A program made the position numbers and the translations under genes. Shown here one piece after another: positions 31,619-37,626 of a stretch of DNA of 40,495 nucleotides. Source of the DNA: CAINDR01 sp964495615 (lineage in GTDB: Bacteria > Patescibacteriota > Patescibacteriia > Patescibacteriales > UBA12465); the NCBI GenBank assembly GCA_964495615.1, contig CAZBVX010000002.1, positions 1 through 40,495 on the forward strand, read 5' to 3'. The notes under the pieces were generated by a model. It was not told where the DNA came from, made no database searches, and saw nothing but the letters and a program-made list of their open reading frames with translations. Position 1 is the first letter of the stretch, and every line of letters starts with the position of its first letter.

Positions 31619-32405
31619 GTGATTTTTGGTTTAGTGATTTATAGAGCATTATTCCGCCGCCGGTAATAAATAGTAGACTGATAATTTGCGGCCAGCGAAG
31701 TCCTAATAACTCAGGGGTGGCATCTATTTTGATAAATTCTAGAAAAAAACGAATTAACCCGTAACCTAGAAAATAGATGGCGATAATGGTTAAGTTTTTT
31801 GCTTTTTTGTAATGAGAAATAATAAGAATAATAAATAAAATCAAGCAAAAAAAACTCTCATAAAAAAAAGTTGGCTGAAAATAAGAAAATTGCAAATAAT
31901 CAAGCGGTCTATTTTCTGGAGAAATAAATATTCCCCAAGGAAAATTGGTTGGCAGACCAAAAAGCTCTTGATTGAAATAATTTCCCCAGCGTCCAATTGC
32001 CTGACCAAGAGCAAGTCCAGGAACAACAATAGCAATTATTTCGCTTTTCTTGATTTGATGTCTTTTTGAAAATATTATCAAGGCAATCAGGGCGCCAATA
32101 ATGGCACCGTGAATTGCTAATCCACCATGCCAAAATTTTAACAATTCGCCAGGATTACTAAAATAGTAATCAAAATTCAAAAACCATTCGTAGATTCTAG
32201 CCCCAAGCAAGCCACTAGCTATCAACCAAAAAGACAAATCATCAAATAGGACAGAATTTAAAAGCCTTCTTTTCCAAAAATAGCGGGAAACCGCCATTGC
32301 TAAAATAATACCCGTTACCACTAAAAGGCCATACCAATAAATTTTTATCCAGGAAAAAGAAAAAAATACAGCCTGAGGTGCAAATTGGTGAAAGAAAGTG
32401 ATCAT
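31611..32405 (-). CDS. lgt: Prolipoprotein diacylglyceryl transferase Lgt
   Basis: Lgt transfers diacylglyceryl from phosphatidylglycerol to the lipobox cysteine of prolipoproteins. Diagnostic segments are HGGLAIHGAIIGALIAL, the signature GQAIGRWGNYFNQELFGLPTNFPWGIFI with its essential arginine, and the late GYGLIRFFLEFIK. Seven membrane helices are expected in this length. I chose the ATG at 32403-32405; a TTG two codons upstream extends the frame but sits 2 bases from the tRNA end. The start codon is only 7 bases after the encoded CCA of tRNA-Leu, so the mRNA made after tRNA processing would be almost leaderless. Confidence 0.94.
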   Translation of the reverse strand: MITFFHQFAPQAVFFSFSWIKIYWYGLLVVTGIILAMAVSRYFWKRRLLNSVLFDDLSFWLIASGLLGARIYEWFLNFDYYFSNPGELLKFWHGGLAIHGAIIGALIALIIFSKRHQIKKSEIIAIVVPGLALGQAIGRWGNYFNQELFGLPTNFPWGIFISPENRPLDYLQFSYFQPTFFYESFFCLILFIILIISHYKKAKNLTIIAIYFLGYGLIRFFLEFIKIDATPELLGLRWPQIISLLFITGGGIMLYKSLNQKSHD

Positions 32406-32412
32406 AATCAAA

Positions 32413-32497
32413 TGGTGCGGACGGAGGGACTCGAACCCTCATGAGTTGCCTCGCTAGCTCCTAAGGCTAGTGCGTCTACCAGTTTCGCCACGTCCGC
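32413..32497 (-). tRNA. tRNA-Leu (TAG anticodon)
   Basis: A class II tRNA with a long variable arm. Acceptor GCGGACG / CGTCCGC, anticodon loop CTTAG with anticodon TAG, T-loop TTCGAGT, discriminator A and encoded CCA (32415-32413). Upstream on the minus strand a TATAAT lies at 32517-32512 but no good -35 is seen 17 bases away. It is immediately followed by lgt. Confidence 0.96.
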
Positions 32498-32543
32498 TTT
32501 TTACTTTCGTTATTATAATAACATCTTTATTTTTTAAAATCAA

Positions 32544-32578
32544 AAAAAATATCCATCAAGATTTGACAGATATTTTTT
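32544..32578 (-). terminator. Terminator of the 3D-domain protein gene
   Basis: A 10-bp stem AAAAAATATC / GATATTTTTT with an inner TCAA/TTGA pairing is followed on the minus strand by a T-rich tail, 22 bases after the stop of the gene at 32600. Confidence 0.75.
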
Positions 32579-32599
32579 TATTTCAATTTGAAAACTATT

Positions 32600-33175
32600 T
32601 TATTCTAAAACTTCAATTTTTGCGACCTTAATTCCAAATTTAATTGCCGCTGAGCGATCTTTAAACCAAACATCAACACGATTGGCGTGGCGGGCATTCA
32701 TTCGATCTCGAACCACAAAAATTCGATCACCAAACAATTCTGGAATACGAACTTTTGTTCCCATTTTCAAGAAATTAGCAGCAATTGTGTCTTCTACTCC
32801 GTGTTTACAAACGTTAAAACCATTCGCGGTAATACAAGGGGAGTCGTCGGTTTGTCCAACCTCTGAATTGTAGGCAGTCATGGTGTGAACACTAGTTCTA
32901 ACTACTTTTAATTCCGGTTTGGCTAATAACTTCTCTGGGCCGACAATAATTGGCGCAATTTCTTCTTTTTTTATTTCGGTAAGAGAAATAATGTCGCTTT
33001 GGTTATTGTGGGAAGCTTCTGCCTCCTTCACGGCTTCGTCAGCCAAAACTGGCATTGGAAACAAGATAAATTGAAAAATAAGAGCGACCAATAAAAAGGT
33101 CAAAATTTTTGTTCCTAAATTTTTTACTCTGGGGAGAGGAATGATTCCTCCGATTGGATTGATAGTTATTTTCAT
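32600..33175 (-). CDS. Secreted 3D-domain (double-psi beta-barrel) protein, possible murein hydrolase
   Basis: The chosen ATG at 33175 gives 191 aa. A hydrophobic export segment (about 22-42, ILTFLLVALIFQFILFPMPVLA) precedes a linker and the C-terminal 3D domain: VHTMTAYNSEVGQTDDSPCITANG, IAANFLKMGTKVRIP, and FVVRDRMNARHANRVDVWFKDRSAAIKFG. The three conserved aspartates are in TDDSP, VVRD and RVDVWF, as in YuiC/YocH-type murein-active proteins. Two cysteines close together (CITANGFNVC) could form a disulfide. An ATG at 33217 would add 14 residues but lies inside the loop of a leader hairpin. Peptidoglycan cleavage is the likely role, inferred from the domain. Confidence 0.85.
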   Translation of the reverse strand: MKITINPIGGIIPLPRVKNLGTKILTFLLVALIFQFILFPMPVLADEAVKEAEASHNNQSDIISLTEIKKEEIAPIIVGPEKLLAKPELKVVRTSVHTMTAYNSEVGQTDDSPCITANGFNVCKHGVEDTIAANFLKMGTKVRIPELFGDRIFVVRDRMNARHANRVDVWFKDRSAAIKFGIKVAKIEVLE

Positions 33176-33197
33176 AAAGTTATTTTTGTTCAAATAA

Positions 33198-33238
33198 AAA
33201 ATTCCTACATTAATCATTAAAAGTGCAGGAATTTTTAT
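33198..33238 (-). promoter_or_regulatory. Leader hairpin (possible attenuator) upstream of the 3D-domain gene
   Basis: On the minus strand AAAAATTCCTGCA and TGTAGGAATTTTT form 13 pairs with one G-U around a 15-base loop, followed by more T. It begins only a few bases after the predicted transcription start and ends 23 bases before the ATG at 33175, so it looks like a premature terminator in the leader. Confidence 0.5.
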
Positions 33239-33247
33239 CGACCCTAT

Positions 33248-33276
33248 ATAGTAGCACTATTGTAAATTTAGGTCAA
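33248..33276 (-). promoter_or_regulatory. Promoter of the 3D-domain gene
   Basis: On the minus strand TTGACC (33276-33271), 17 bases, TACTAT (33253-33248). It is back to back with the plus-strand promoter at 33297-33325. Confidence 0.65.
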
Positions 33277-33300
33277 TAGTGTCCTGGGGATAACTATTGA
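33255..33300. promoter_or_regulatory. Operator candidate: three ACTATTG half-sites between divergent promoters
   Basis: CACTATTG (33255-33262) and CAATAGTG (33274-33281) are perfect 8-bp inverse copies 11 bases apart, and a third ACTATTG lies at 33294-33300. The first two lie in and around the minus promoter, and the third overlaps the plus -35. Spacing of about 18 and 20 bases is close to two helical turns. Confidence 0.5.
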
Positions 33301-33325
33301 CAAAACAATATTTATATGATATCAT
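33297..33325 (+). promoter_or_regulatory. Promoter of the secreted coiled-coil gene
   Basis: A perfect TTGACA (33297-33302), 17 bases, TATCAT (33320-33325), about 95 bases before the ATG at 33419. Confidence 0.72.
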
Positions 33326-33418
33326 TTTAATACCTAAATTGAGAGATCGTAGCAAATTTCAAAAATTTAGCCAAAAATAAAGAAAATAATGTAAATTAAC
33401 AAAAAAATAAACCCAGAA

Positions 33419-34240
33419 ATGAAAAGATTATTGATTTTTTTAGCGGTTGTAGCGATGATAATCGTTCCTGCTATTAGTTTTGGACAATTAACCAAACAAG
33501 ACTATGAACAATTAAGAATTATTGAAGGAGGTATTACTACCAAAAAACTGAACGTTAAACAGTTGCAAGAAAAAGTTTCCTACCTTTCATTACTAGAAGA
33601 TGAAATAAATAATTTGCAATTGGTTGATAGTGTTGGCACCTTGACCAAAAAACAAGAGAAGAGACTGGAAGATTGTCTTTTTGCAAGAGAAAAATTTTTA
33701 ATTGAAAATCCTTATCTTAAAGAAAAATTAGCAGAAGAAACTCTCAAATTGGAAGTTTTAGAAGAAAAGAAGGAAAAAATTAAAATGTATGCCGCAACAA
33801 ACAACGATATCCCAGAAGAACCAGGTTATTATCAAGGAAGAAGGCTCAAAAGGGGTATGGAACTAAAAAATCTATCTCTTAATATCAAAGAGAAAGAATC
33901 AAAAGTTAACTTTAACAATCGAGTTAGAGAATTGGCTCTAAAAAAATTGGAAGGAAGTGTCGATGACCCTCCTTTTGTGATGCTTTTGGTTAATTATTCA
34001 AAAACAAACGATCGACAATTCGTTTTGAAGAGTGAAATCACTGACGAAACCACCTCCTACTGTTTGAAGCCAGGAGAAACTTTGGAACTCAGAGTTCTTC
34101 CAGGTAAATATTTCTGTGATATCACTGACATGACGAGCGGGAAAGTTATTAGAGGAAATTTTGCTAAAGTGGGAATAAGAACTCATTTTATTGAAAACAA
34201 AGAAGTAAATGCTTACTTCTATGCTCCAAAATATTTCTAA
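33419..34240 (+). CDS. Secreted coiled-coil protein, unknown function
   Basis: A clean signal peptide (1-22, MKRLLIFLAVVAMIIVPAIS then FGQ) is followed by a long helical, heptad-rich region (about 26-185) dominated by Lys, Glu and Leu. A compact C-terminal beta-rich domain (about 190-273) includes VMLLVNYSKTNDRQFVLKS, a GETLELRVLPGKYFCDIT segment and TSGKVIRGNFA. That last part looks like a small Ig- or PEGA-like fold. Two cysteines in this domain (SYCLK and YFCD) could pair. No catalytic signature is seen. It is a single-gene unit with a strong promoter and terminator, divergent from the 3D-domain gene and convergent with the pilin array. Confidence 0.78.
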   Translation: MKRLLIFLAVVAMIIVPAISFGQLTKQDYEQLRIIEGGITTKKLNVKQLQEKVSYLSLLEDEINNLQLVDSVGTLTKKQEKRLEDCLFAREKFLIENPYLKEKLAEETLKLEVLEEKKEKIKMYAATNNDIPEEPGYYQGRRLKRGMELKNLSLNIKEKESKVNFNNRVRELALKKLEGSVDDPPFVMLLVNYSKTNDRQFVLKSEITDETTSYCLKPGETLELRVLPGKYFCDITDMTSGKVIRGNFAKVGIRTHFIENKEVNAYFYAPKYF

Positions 34241-34261
34241 TAAAATCAAGTCAACAAAATC

Positions 34262-34291
34262 AAAAGGACATTGTAAACACAATGTCCTTTT
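34262..34291. terminator. Bidirectional terminator between the coiled-coil gene and the pilin array
   Basis: A perfect 12-bp stem AAAAGGACATTG / CAATGTCCTTTT around a 6-base loop lies between convergent transcripts. The T run is stronger on the plus strand. Confidence 0.9.
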
Positions 34292-34315
34292 TTCTTTGAT
34301 ATTTTTTTGTTTTGA

Positions 34316-34750
34316 TTAGCCGCTACCAAGATTAGCATTGATTTCTTCATTTGGTGTTGGGGTGGCCCCACTAAAGAAGGTCATCTGACTGAAGACAAAA
34401 TAGGTTATGCCATAAGAAGCCAAAATAATAACTAGACCAATAATTGCGGTCTTGATAGTTGCTTTGGCTTTTTTTATATCATCAGAATCACCACTAGCGG
34501 TCATCCATTTGAAGCCTGCGTAGATTAGAAGGGCTAGGAAAATAACTGCCAATAAACTCAGAATAGCCACAATCACAGTGCGAACGACACCCAAAAGATC
34601 GGTGTTGGTGTCATAGCCAGCAGAATTGTTGAATTGTTCGGCATTATCGTTGATTTTGTTTCTAACTTCTGGACTAAGAATTCCGGCATTTGCTAGTGGC
34701 GCAAAAAGAAAAATGGAAACAAAAAACAAGGAAAATAAAATCTTTTTCAT
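34316..34750 (-). CDS. T4SS-pilin-like protein, last of the tandem array
   Basis: Signal peptide (1-22, ending ANA) then a polar segment with AGYDTNTDL, helix 1 (about 54-80, VVRTVIVAILSLLAVIFLALLIYAGF), the shared loop KWMTASGDSDDIKKAKATIK, and helix 2 (about 101-122, AIIGLVIILASYGITYFVF). A C-terminal tail of about 20 residues rich in Thr, Pro and Asn is longer than in most of its sisters. The core fits the T4SS_pilin (VirB2/TrbC-like) family seen in Patescibacteria. It lies 4 bases after the previous gene and is followed by a terminator. Confidence 0.85.
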   Translation of the reverse strand: MKKILFSLFFVSIFLFAPLANAGILSPEVRNKINDNAEQFNNSAGYDTNTDLLGVVRTVIVAILSLLAVIFLALLIYAGFKWMTASGDSDDIKKAKATIKTAIIGLVIILASYGITYFVFSQMTFFSGATPTPNEEINANLGSG

Positions 34751-34754
34751 ATAT

Positions 34755-35138
34755 TTAGATAATATAAGCAGCGATAAATCTCCAGATAGCGTAGGCGGAG
34801 ATGGTTATTACCAAACCAATTACAGAGGTTCTGATCGTAAGTTTTGCTTTTTTAACATCATCAGAATCACCAGCAGCGGTCATCCAGTTGAAGCCGGCAT
34901 AAACCAATAAACAAATAAAAATTATTCCCAACAGGCCGAGAATAATAGAGATGAATTGGCCGGCATAAGTCATCAAAGAGCTAGGATCAGCAGTTTCATA
35001 GGAAGATTCAGCTACTTTTTGCATTTTTTGCAGGGGGCTATTTTCGGAAGTAGTGGTAGCAGCAAAAACAAAATAAGGAAGGCTTAATAAAAGAGAGAGA
35101 AAAAGTAAAAGTAATAATTGTTTAACCTTTTTGTTCAT
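34755..35138 (-). CDS. T4SS-pilin-like protein with signal peptide
   Basis: A strongly hydrophobic signal peptide (about 6-26, LLLLLFLSLLLSLPYFVFA), a Ser/Glu-rich spacer, helix 1 (about 57-85), loop WMTAAGDSDDVKKAKLTIR and helix 2 (about 106-127). Its loop is almost identical to that of the next gene (34316-34750), suggesting that those two are the closest pair in the distal half of the array. The protein ends right after helix 2 (AAYII) with no tail. The gap to the upstream gene is 1 base. Confidence 0.85.
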   Translation of the reverse strand: MNKKVKQLLLLLFLSLLLSLPYFVFAATTTSENSPLQKMQKVAESSYETADPSSLMTYAGQFISIILGLLGIIFICLLVYAGFNWMTAAGDSDDVKKAKLTIRTSVIGLVITISAYAIWRFIAAYII

Positions 35139-35139
35139 A

Positions 35140-35463
35140 TTAAATATTTCTTAGTTTGTCTTGTAAAATACTTTGGACCACGAAAGCGCTAATTGCATAA
35201 GCCAAAACTACAATAATTAAACCAATAACTGAATTTTTGATAATTTTTTTTGCTTTTTTTACTTTATCTGCTTCATCGGTGGCAGTCATCCAAATGAAAC
35301 CGCCATAGATAACAAAGCAAAGAAACAAAACACCAAGAAATTGCAAAATAGTTTGAATAGTATTACCAATAAAAATCTCCGGCTGAATTTCTCCGCTAGT
35401 GTTGTAGCCGCTTTTGAGGGCAAAATTTCCTGCTTTATTAAAAGCATTGCTGAGGTTGGCCAT
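35140..35463 (-). CDS. T4SS-pilin-like protein without signal peptide
   Basis: At 107 aa this is the shortest member. It begins MANLSNAFNKAGNFALKSGYNTSGE, with no hydrophobic export segment, so helix 1 (about 32-55) is the first membrane element and may itself direct insertion. The core loop reads GGFIWMTATDEADKVKKAKKIIK, in which the usual small Gly after the Thr/Ser is replaced by acidic residues. Helix 2 covers about 76-97 and the tail is basic (QDKLRNI). The N-terminal Gly-Tyr-Asn/Ser-Thr element (SGYNTSG) recurs in related form in its neighbours. The start is 4 bases after the previous stop. Confidence 0.83.
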   Translation of the reverse strand: MANLSNAFNKAGNFALKSGYNTSGEIQPEIFIGNTIQTILQFLGVLFLCFVIYGGFIWMTATDEADKVKKAKKIIKNSVIGLIIVVLAYAISAFVVQSILQDKLRNI

Positions 35464-35467
35464 AAAT

Positions 35468-35815
35468 TTAATTCAAATAACCAGTCGCAAAAGTGCTGAC
35501 CACAAAGTAACTAATAACGTAAGCAAGAGCTACAATAGCCAAACCGATAACTGAGTTGATTAGAATGTCTTTGGCTTTTTCTACGGTTTTTTCGTTTCCT
35601 TGGGAAGTCATCCAGAGAATCCCGGCATAAATTGCTAAAATCAAAAATATTACCCCCAAAAAAGACAAAACATAAGTTATTCCTTTGGCGATTGCGTTTT
35701 CCGGATTAAAAATATTATTGGTTGAATAACCAAGCTTGTCAGCAGCTTTTTTTAGACCGCTATTTTCTTCAAAATTATAGGCTGCCTGAGCAGTTTTGGT
35801 GAAAAAATTAAGCAT
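35468..35815 (-). CDS. T4SS-pilin-like protein with truncated leader
   Basis: The sequence starts MLNFFTKTAQAAYNF: a TAQAA cleavage-like end is present, but the hydrophobic core of a signal peptide is missing. A LGYSTNNIF segment precedes helix 1 (about 43-66). The core is AGILWMTSQGNEKTVEKAKDILI, with helix 2 at about 88-110 and a short tail. At 115 aa it fits the family. Its loop is closest to that of the preceding gene (WMTSQGN in both). The start directly follows the upstream stop with no gap. Confidence 0.84.
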   Translation of the reverse strand: MLNFFTKTAQAAYNFEENSGLKKAADKLGYSTNNIFNPENAIAKGITYVLSFLGVIFLILAIYAGILWMTSQGNEKTVEKAKDILINSVIGLAIVALAYVISYFVVSTFATGYLN

Positions 35816-36259
35816 TTAGGGAGTAATTGAGGTTTGTCCAGAAGAGGTGCTGGAGTTGGTTAGGGTATTACCAATATAGGCGGTGATGGCGTAGGCAAAA
35901 ATAACAATTACCAAACCAATAATGCCATTGATTAAGATTCCTTTGGCTTTTTTTATTTGATCATTATTTCCTTGGGAAGTCATCCAGAGAATGCCGCCAT
36001 AAATCATTAAAATCAAAAAAGCAACACCAACAAAAGACAGAACGGTGCCGATAATTGAAGTTATTTTGTCTTCTGGATTGCTAATGCTTCTCAAAACAGT
36101 TCCAGCTGATCCTTTTTTGTCGGCTTCATTAAGGACTTTGTCTAAACCGCCATAGGCGTCATCGCTAGTGATTGCGGTTGCCTGAACAGGTAAGAAGGTG
36201 GGCGCCAAAAGAAAAGAAAGACCGAAAAAGCTAAATAAAATTAATGATTTTAATTTCAT
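35816..36259 (-). CDS. T4SS-pilin-like protein with signal peptide
   Basis: I place the start at ATG 36259 (147 aa); an upstream TTG would add eight residues and overlap the previous gene. The signal peptide (about 1-29) ends QATA. A long polar segment (about 30-75) with AYGGLDKVLNEADKKGS precedes helix 1 (about 77-100), core loop GGILWMTSQGNNDQIKKAKGILI and helix 2 (about 108-130). The C-terminal tail is Ser/Thr-rich (NSSTSSGQTS). It has the longest pre-helix region in the array, which may form the exposed face of the assembled subunit. Confidence 0.84.
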   Translation of the reverse strand: MKLKSLILFSFFGLSFLLAPTFLPVQATAITSDDAYGGLDKVLNEADKKGSAGTVLRSISNPEDKITSIIGTVLSFVGVAFLILMIYGGILWMTSQGNNDQIKKAKGILINGIIGLVIVIFAYAITAYIGNTLTNSSTSSGQTSITP

Positions 36260-36269
36260 AAATTTTTGA

Positions 36270-36665
36270 TTAAATACCAGCAATTGAATTGGAAAGTCTC
36301 ATAACAACAAAACGAGTAAGGCCCCAGGCGGCCAAGATGATGATTAAGCCGATTACGCCAGCAATTATTAAATTTTTTGCTTTTTTAACGGTGTCTTGAT
36401 TCCCCATGGAGGTCATCCACTTGAAGCCACCAACTAAAATAATCACCACCGCCGCCAAACCCAAAAAACCAATTACAAAATTGATAATTCTTACACTCAT
36501 GTTTATTGGGTTTTCGCTAGACAAATTAACTTGAGCATTGTTGTTGGTTTTTAGGCCATAAGTGCCACCAATGCCAAAACCTTCATCAATCAAATCAGAT
36601 GCCATTGCTATTGAAGGTAAAGCTAATAAGCAAAAAGCAAACAAAGAAAAGAAAATCTTTTTCAT
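36270..36665 (-). CDS. T4SS-pilin-like protein, close relative of the array's first gene
   Basis: Signal peptide (1-22, MKKIFFSLFAFCLLALPSIA then MAS), a short polar part with FGIGGTYGLKTNNNAQVNL, helix 1 (about 60-82), and the core VVIILVGGFKWMTSMGNQDTVKKAKNLIIAGVIGLIIILAAWG. From ENPIN onward it is largely identical to the first array gene, so these two arose by the most recent duplication. At 131 aa it ends shortly after helix 2 (LSNSIAGI). A hairpin (36680-36716) and 80 bases separate it from the first gene, and 10 bases from the next. Confidence 0.87.
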   Translation of the reverse strand: MKKIFFSLFAFCLLALPSIAMASDLIDEGFGIGGTYGLKTNNNAQVNLSSENPINMSVRIINFVIGFLGLAAVVIILVGGFKWMTSMGNQDTVKKAKNLIIAGVIGLIIILAAWGLTRFVVMRLSNSIAGI

Positions 36666-36679
36666 AATTTCAATTATAT

Positions 36680-36716
36680 CGTTGTTCTGAAAGCAAGATT
36701 TACTTTCAAAACAACG
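36680..36716 (-). other. Hairpin between the first and second pilin genes
   Basis: CGTTGTT + TGAAAG pair with CTTTCA + AACAACG across a C/A bulge pair, giving 13 pairs around a 9-base loop. On the minus strand no T run follows; ATATAATTG and the next ATG do. A mixed-composition hairpin after the first, best-initiated gene suggests mRNA processing or differential stability rather than full termination. Confidence 0.55.
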
Positions 36717-36745
36717 ACCCCCATCTGAGATGAGGATCGAGAAGT

Positions 36746-37138
36746 TTAACTAATTGTAGTTCCACCAATTGAATTGGCAAGAGTGGAAACAACGTAACGA
36801 GCGATACCCCAAGCGGCCAAGATGATAACCAAGCCGATCACGCCGGCGGTCATTAAGCTTTTTGCTTTTTTGATACTATCATCACTTCCCATTGCAGTCA
36901 TCCACTTGAAGCCACCTACCAAGATGATTACTACCGCGATTAAGCCCAAAAACATCATTGCGGTGTTGATAAGGTTTGTTGCGGTGTTGATTGGGTCTGT
37001 GTTTGCAAGTTTGATGTTTGAACCAACTTTGTTAAGGCCCAAATCATCTGCTGTAGGAGCAGTAGCCAATGTTGTCATTGGTAAAACCAACAAAGACAAA
37101 GCAATTAACGAAAACAAGAATTTTGAGAATTTTTTCAT
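36746..37138 (-). CDS. T4SS-pilin-like protein, first and probably most expressed gene of the array
   Basis: Signal peptide (1-26, ending TLATA), a short polar region with DDLGLNKVGSNIKLANTDPIN, helix 1 (about 55-78), core GGFKWMTAMGSDDSIKKAKSLMTAGVIGLVIILAAWG and helix 2 (about 97-118). At 130 aa it ends SIGGTTIS. It alone has a strong Shine-Dalgarno-like tract (AGAGGTGGTG, about 7 bases before ATG) and a recognisable promoter, and it is followed by an mRNA hairpin. Its bases appear richer in G and C than the other array members. Together these suggest a major subunit, with the downstream paralogs as minor ones (inference). Confidence 0.88.
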   Translation of the reverse strand: MKKFSKFLFSLIALSLLVLPMTTLATAPTADDLGLNKVGSNIKLANTDPINTATNLINTAMMFLGLIAVVIILVGGFKWMTAMGSDDSIKKAKSLMTAGVIGLVIILAAWGIARYVVSTLANSIGGTTIS

Positions 37139-37180
37139 AATTTCACCACCTCTCTAGATTTATTTTTTTTAGACACTTTC

Positions 37181-37209
37181 ATTGTAGCATATCGGAAAAA
37201 ACAAAACAA
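37181..37209 (-). promoter_or_regulatory. Promoter of the pilin array
   Basis: On the minus strand TTGTTT (37209-37204), 17 bases, TACAAT (37186-37181) preceded by an extended-type TGC. The start codon is about 43 bases downstream with a strong ribosome binding site between. Confidence 0.65.
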
Positions 37210-37214
37210 ACAAA

Positions 37215-37562
37215 TTAAGGGCTAATATTCGCTAGCCATTCCAGCCTAGCCGTTTTTCCTTTTGGAGTAAGAATAATCAAATCCAAACGAGTTTTTTCTG
37301 GCGATAAATGATTGTTTTGGCAATAAATTAACCTAGCCTTTTTCAGGGATTGTAGCTGAGTATTTTTTAAGGGTTGGTCATTTTTCAAATAATAACCAGT
37401 TTTTATTTCAAAAAATACAATATAACCATTTTTTCTGGCGATAATATCAATTTCGTAATTTTTAATTCGTAAATTGGTGGCAATTATTTGATGATTGTTT
37501 TTGATTAGCCAATTTTTTGCTGCCAATTCACCTCTTTTGCCCAATATTTTTTGGTGATTCAT
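37215..37562 (-). CDS. YraN/UPF0102 family endonuclease-like protein
   Basis: A small restriction-endonuclease-like fold protein, often near rnhB or ribosomal genes, of unclear biological role. From ATG 37562 it has 115 aa; a TTG three codons earlier lies against the upstream terminator. Family signatures are GKRGELAAKNWLIKNNHQIIATNLR, the active-site EIDII (E37, D39) and FFEIKTGYY (E52, K54), which supply the D-ExK metal-binding set. The following arginine of the usual VKTR is replaced by glycine. It sits between the pilin array and the small membrane protein gene, on the same strand. Confidence 0.88.
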   Translation of the reverse strand: MNHQKILGKRGELAAKNWLIKNNHQIIATNLRIKNYEIDIIARKNGYIVFFEIKTGYYLKNDQPLKNTQLQSLKKARLIYCQNNHLSPEKTRLDLIILTPKGKTARLEWLANISP

Positions 37563-37571
37563 AAAAAACAA

Positions 37572-37596
37572 AAAAACAGGACGATTGCCTGTTTTT
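37572..37596 (-). terminator. Terminator after the three-helix protein gene
   Basis: A 9-bp stem AAAAACAGG / CCTGTTTTT around a 7-base loop, with a T run on the minus strand, lies between the gene at 37627 and YraN and marks the end of the solute-binding/pilin/RodZ unit. Confidence 0.82.
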
Positions 37597-37626
37597 GGAT
37601 GATACTTAATAAAAAATGTTTTTTGA

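Noticed and set aside
32242..32442. An open frame on the minus strand starting MRVRVPPSAP
   Set aside because: Its beginning is the translated 3' half of tRNA-Leu, a well-known artefact, and the rest lies in another frame of lgt.
36260..36283. TTG start extending a pilin-like protein by eight residues
   Set aside because: It would overlap the previous gene and places polar residues before a normal signal peptide; the ATG at 36259 is better.
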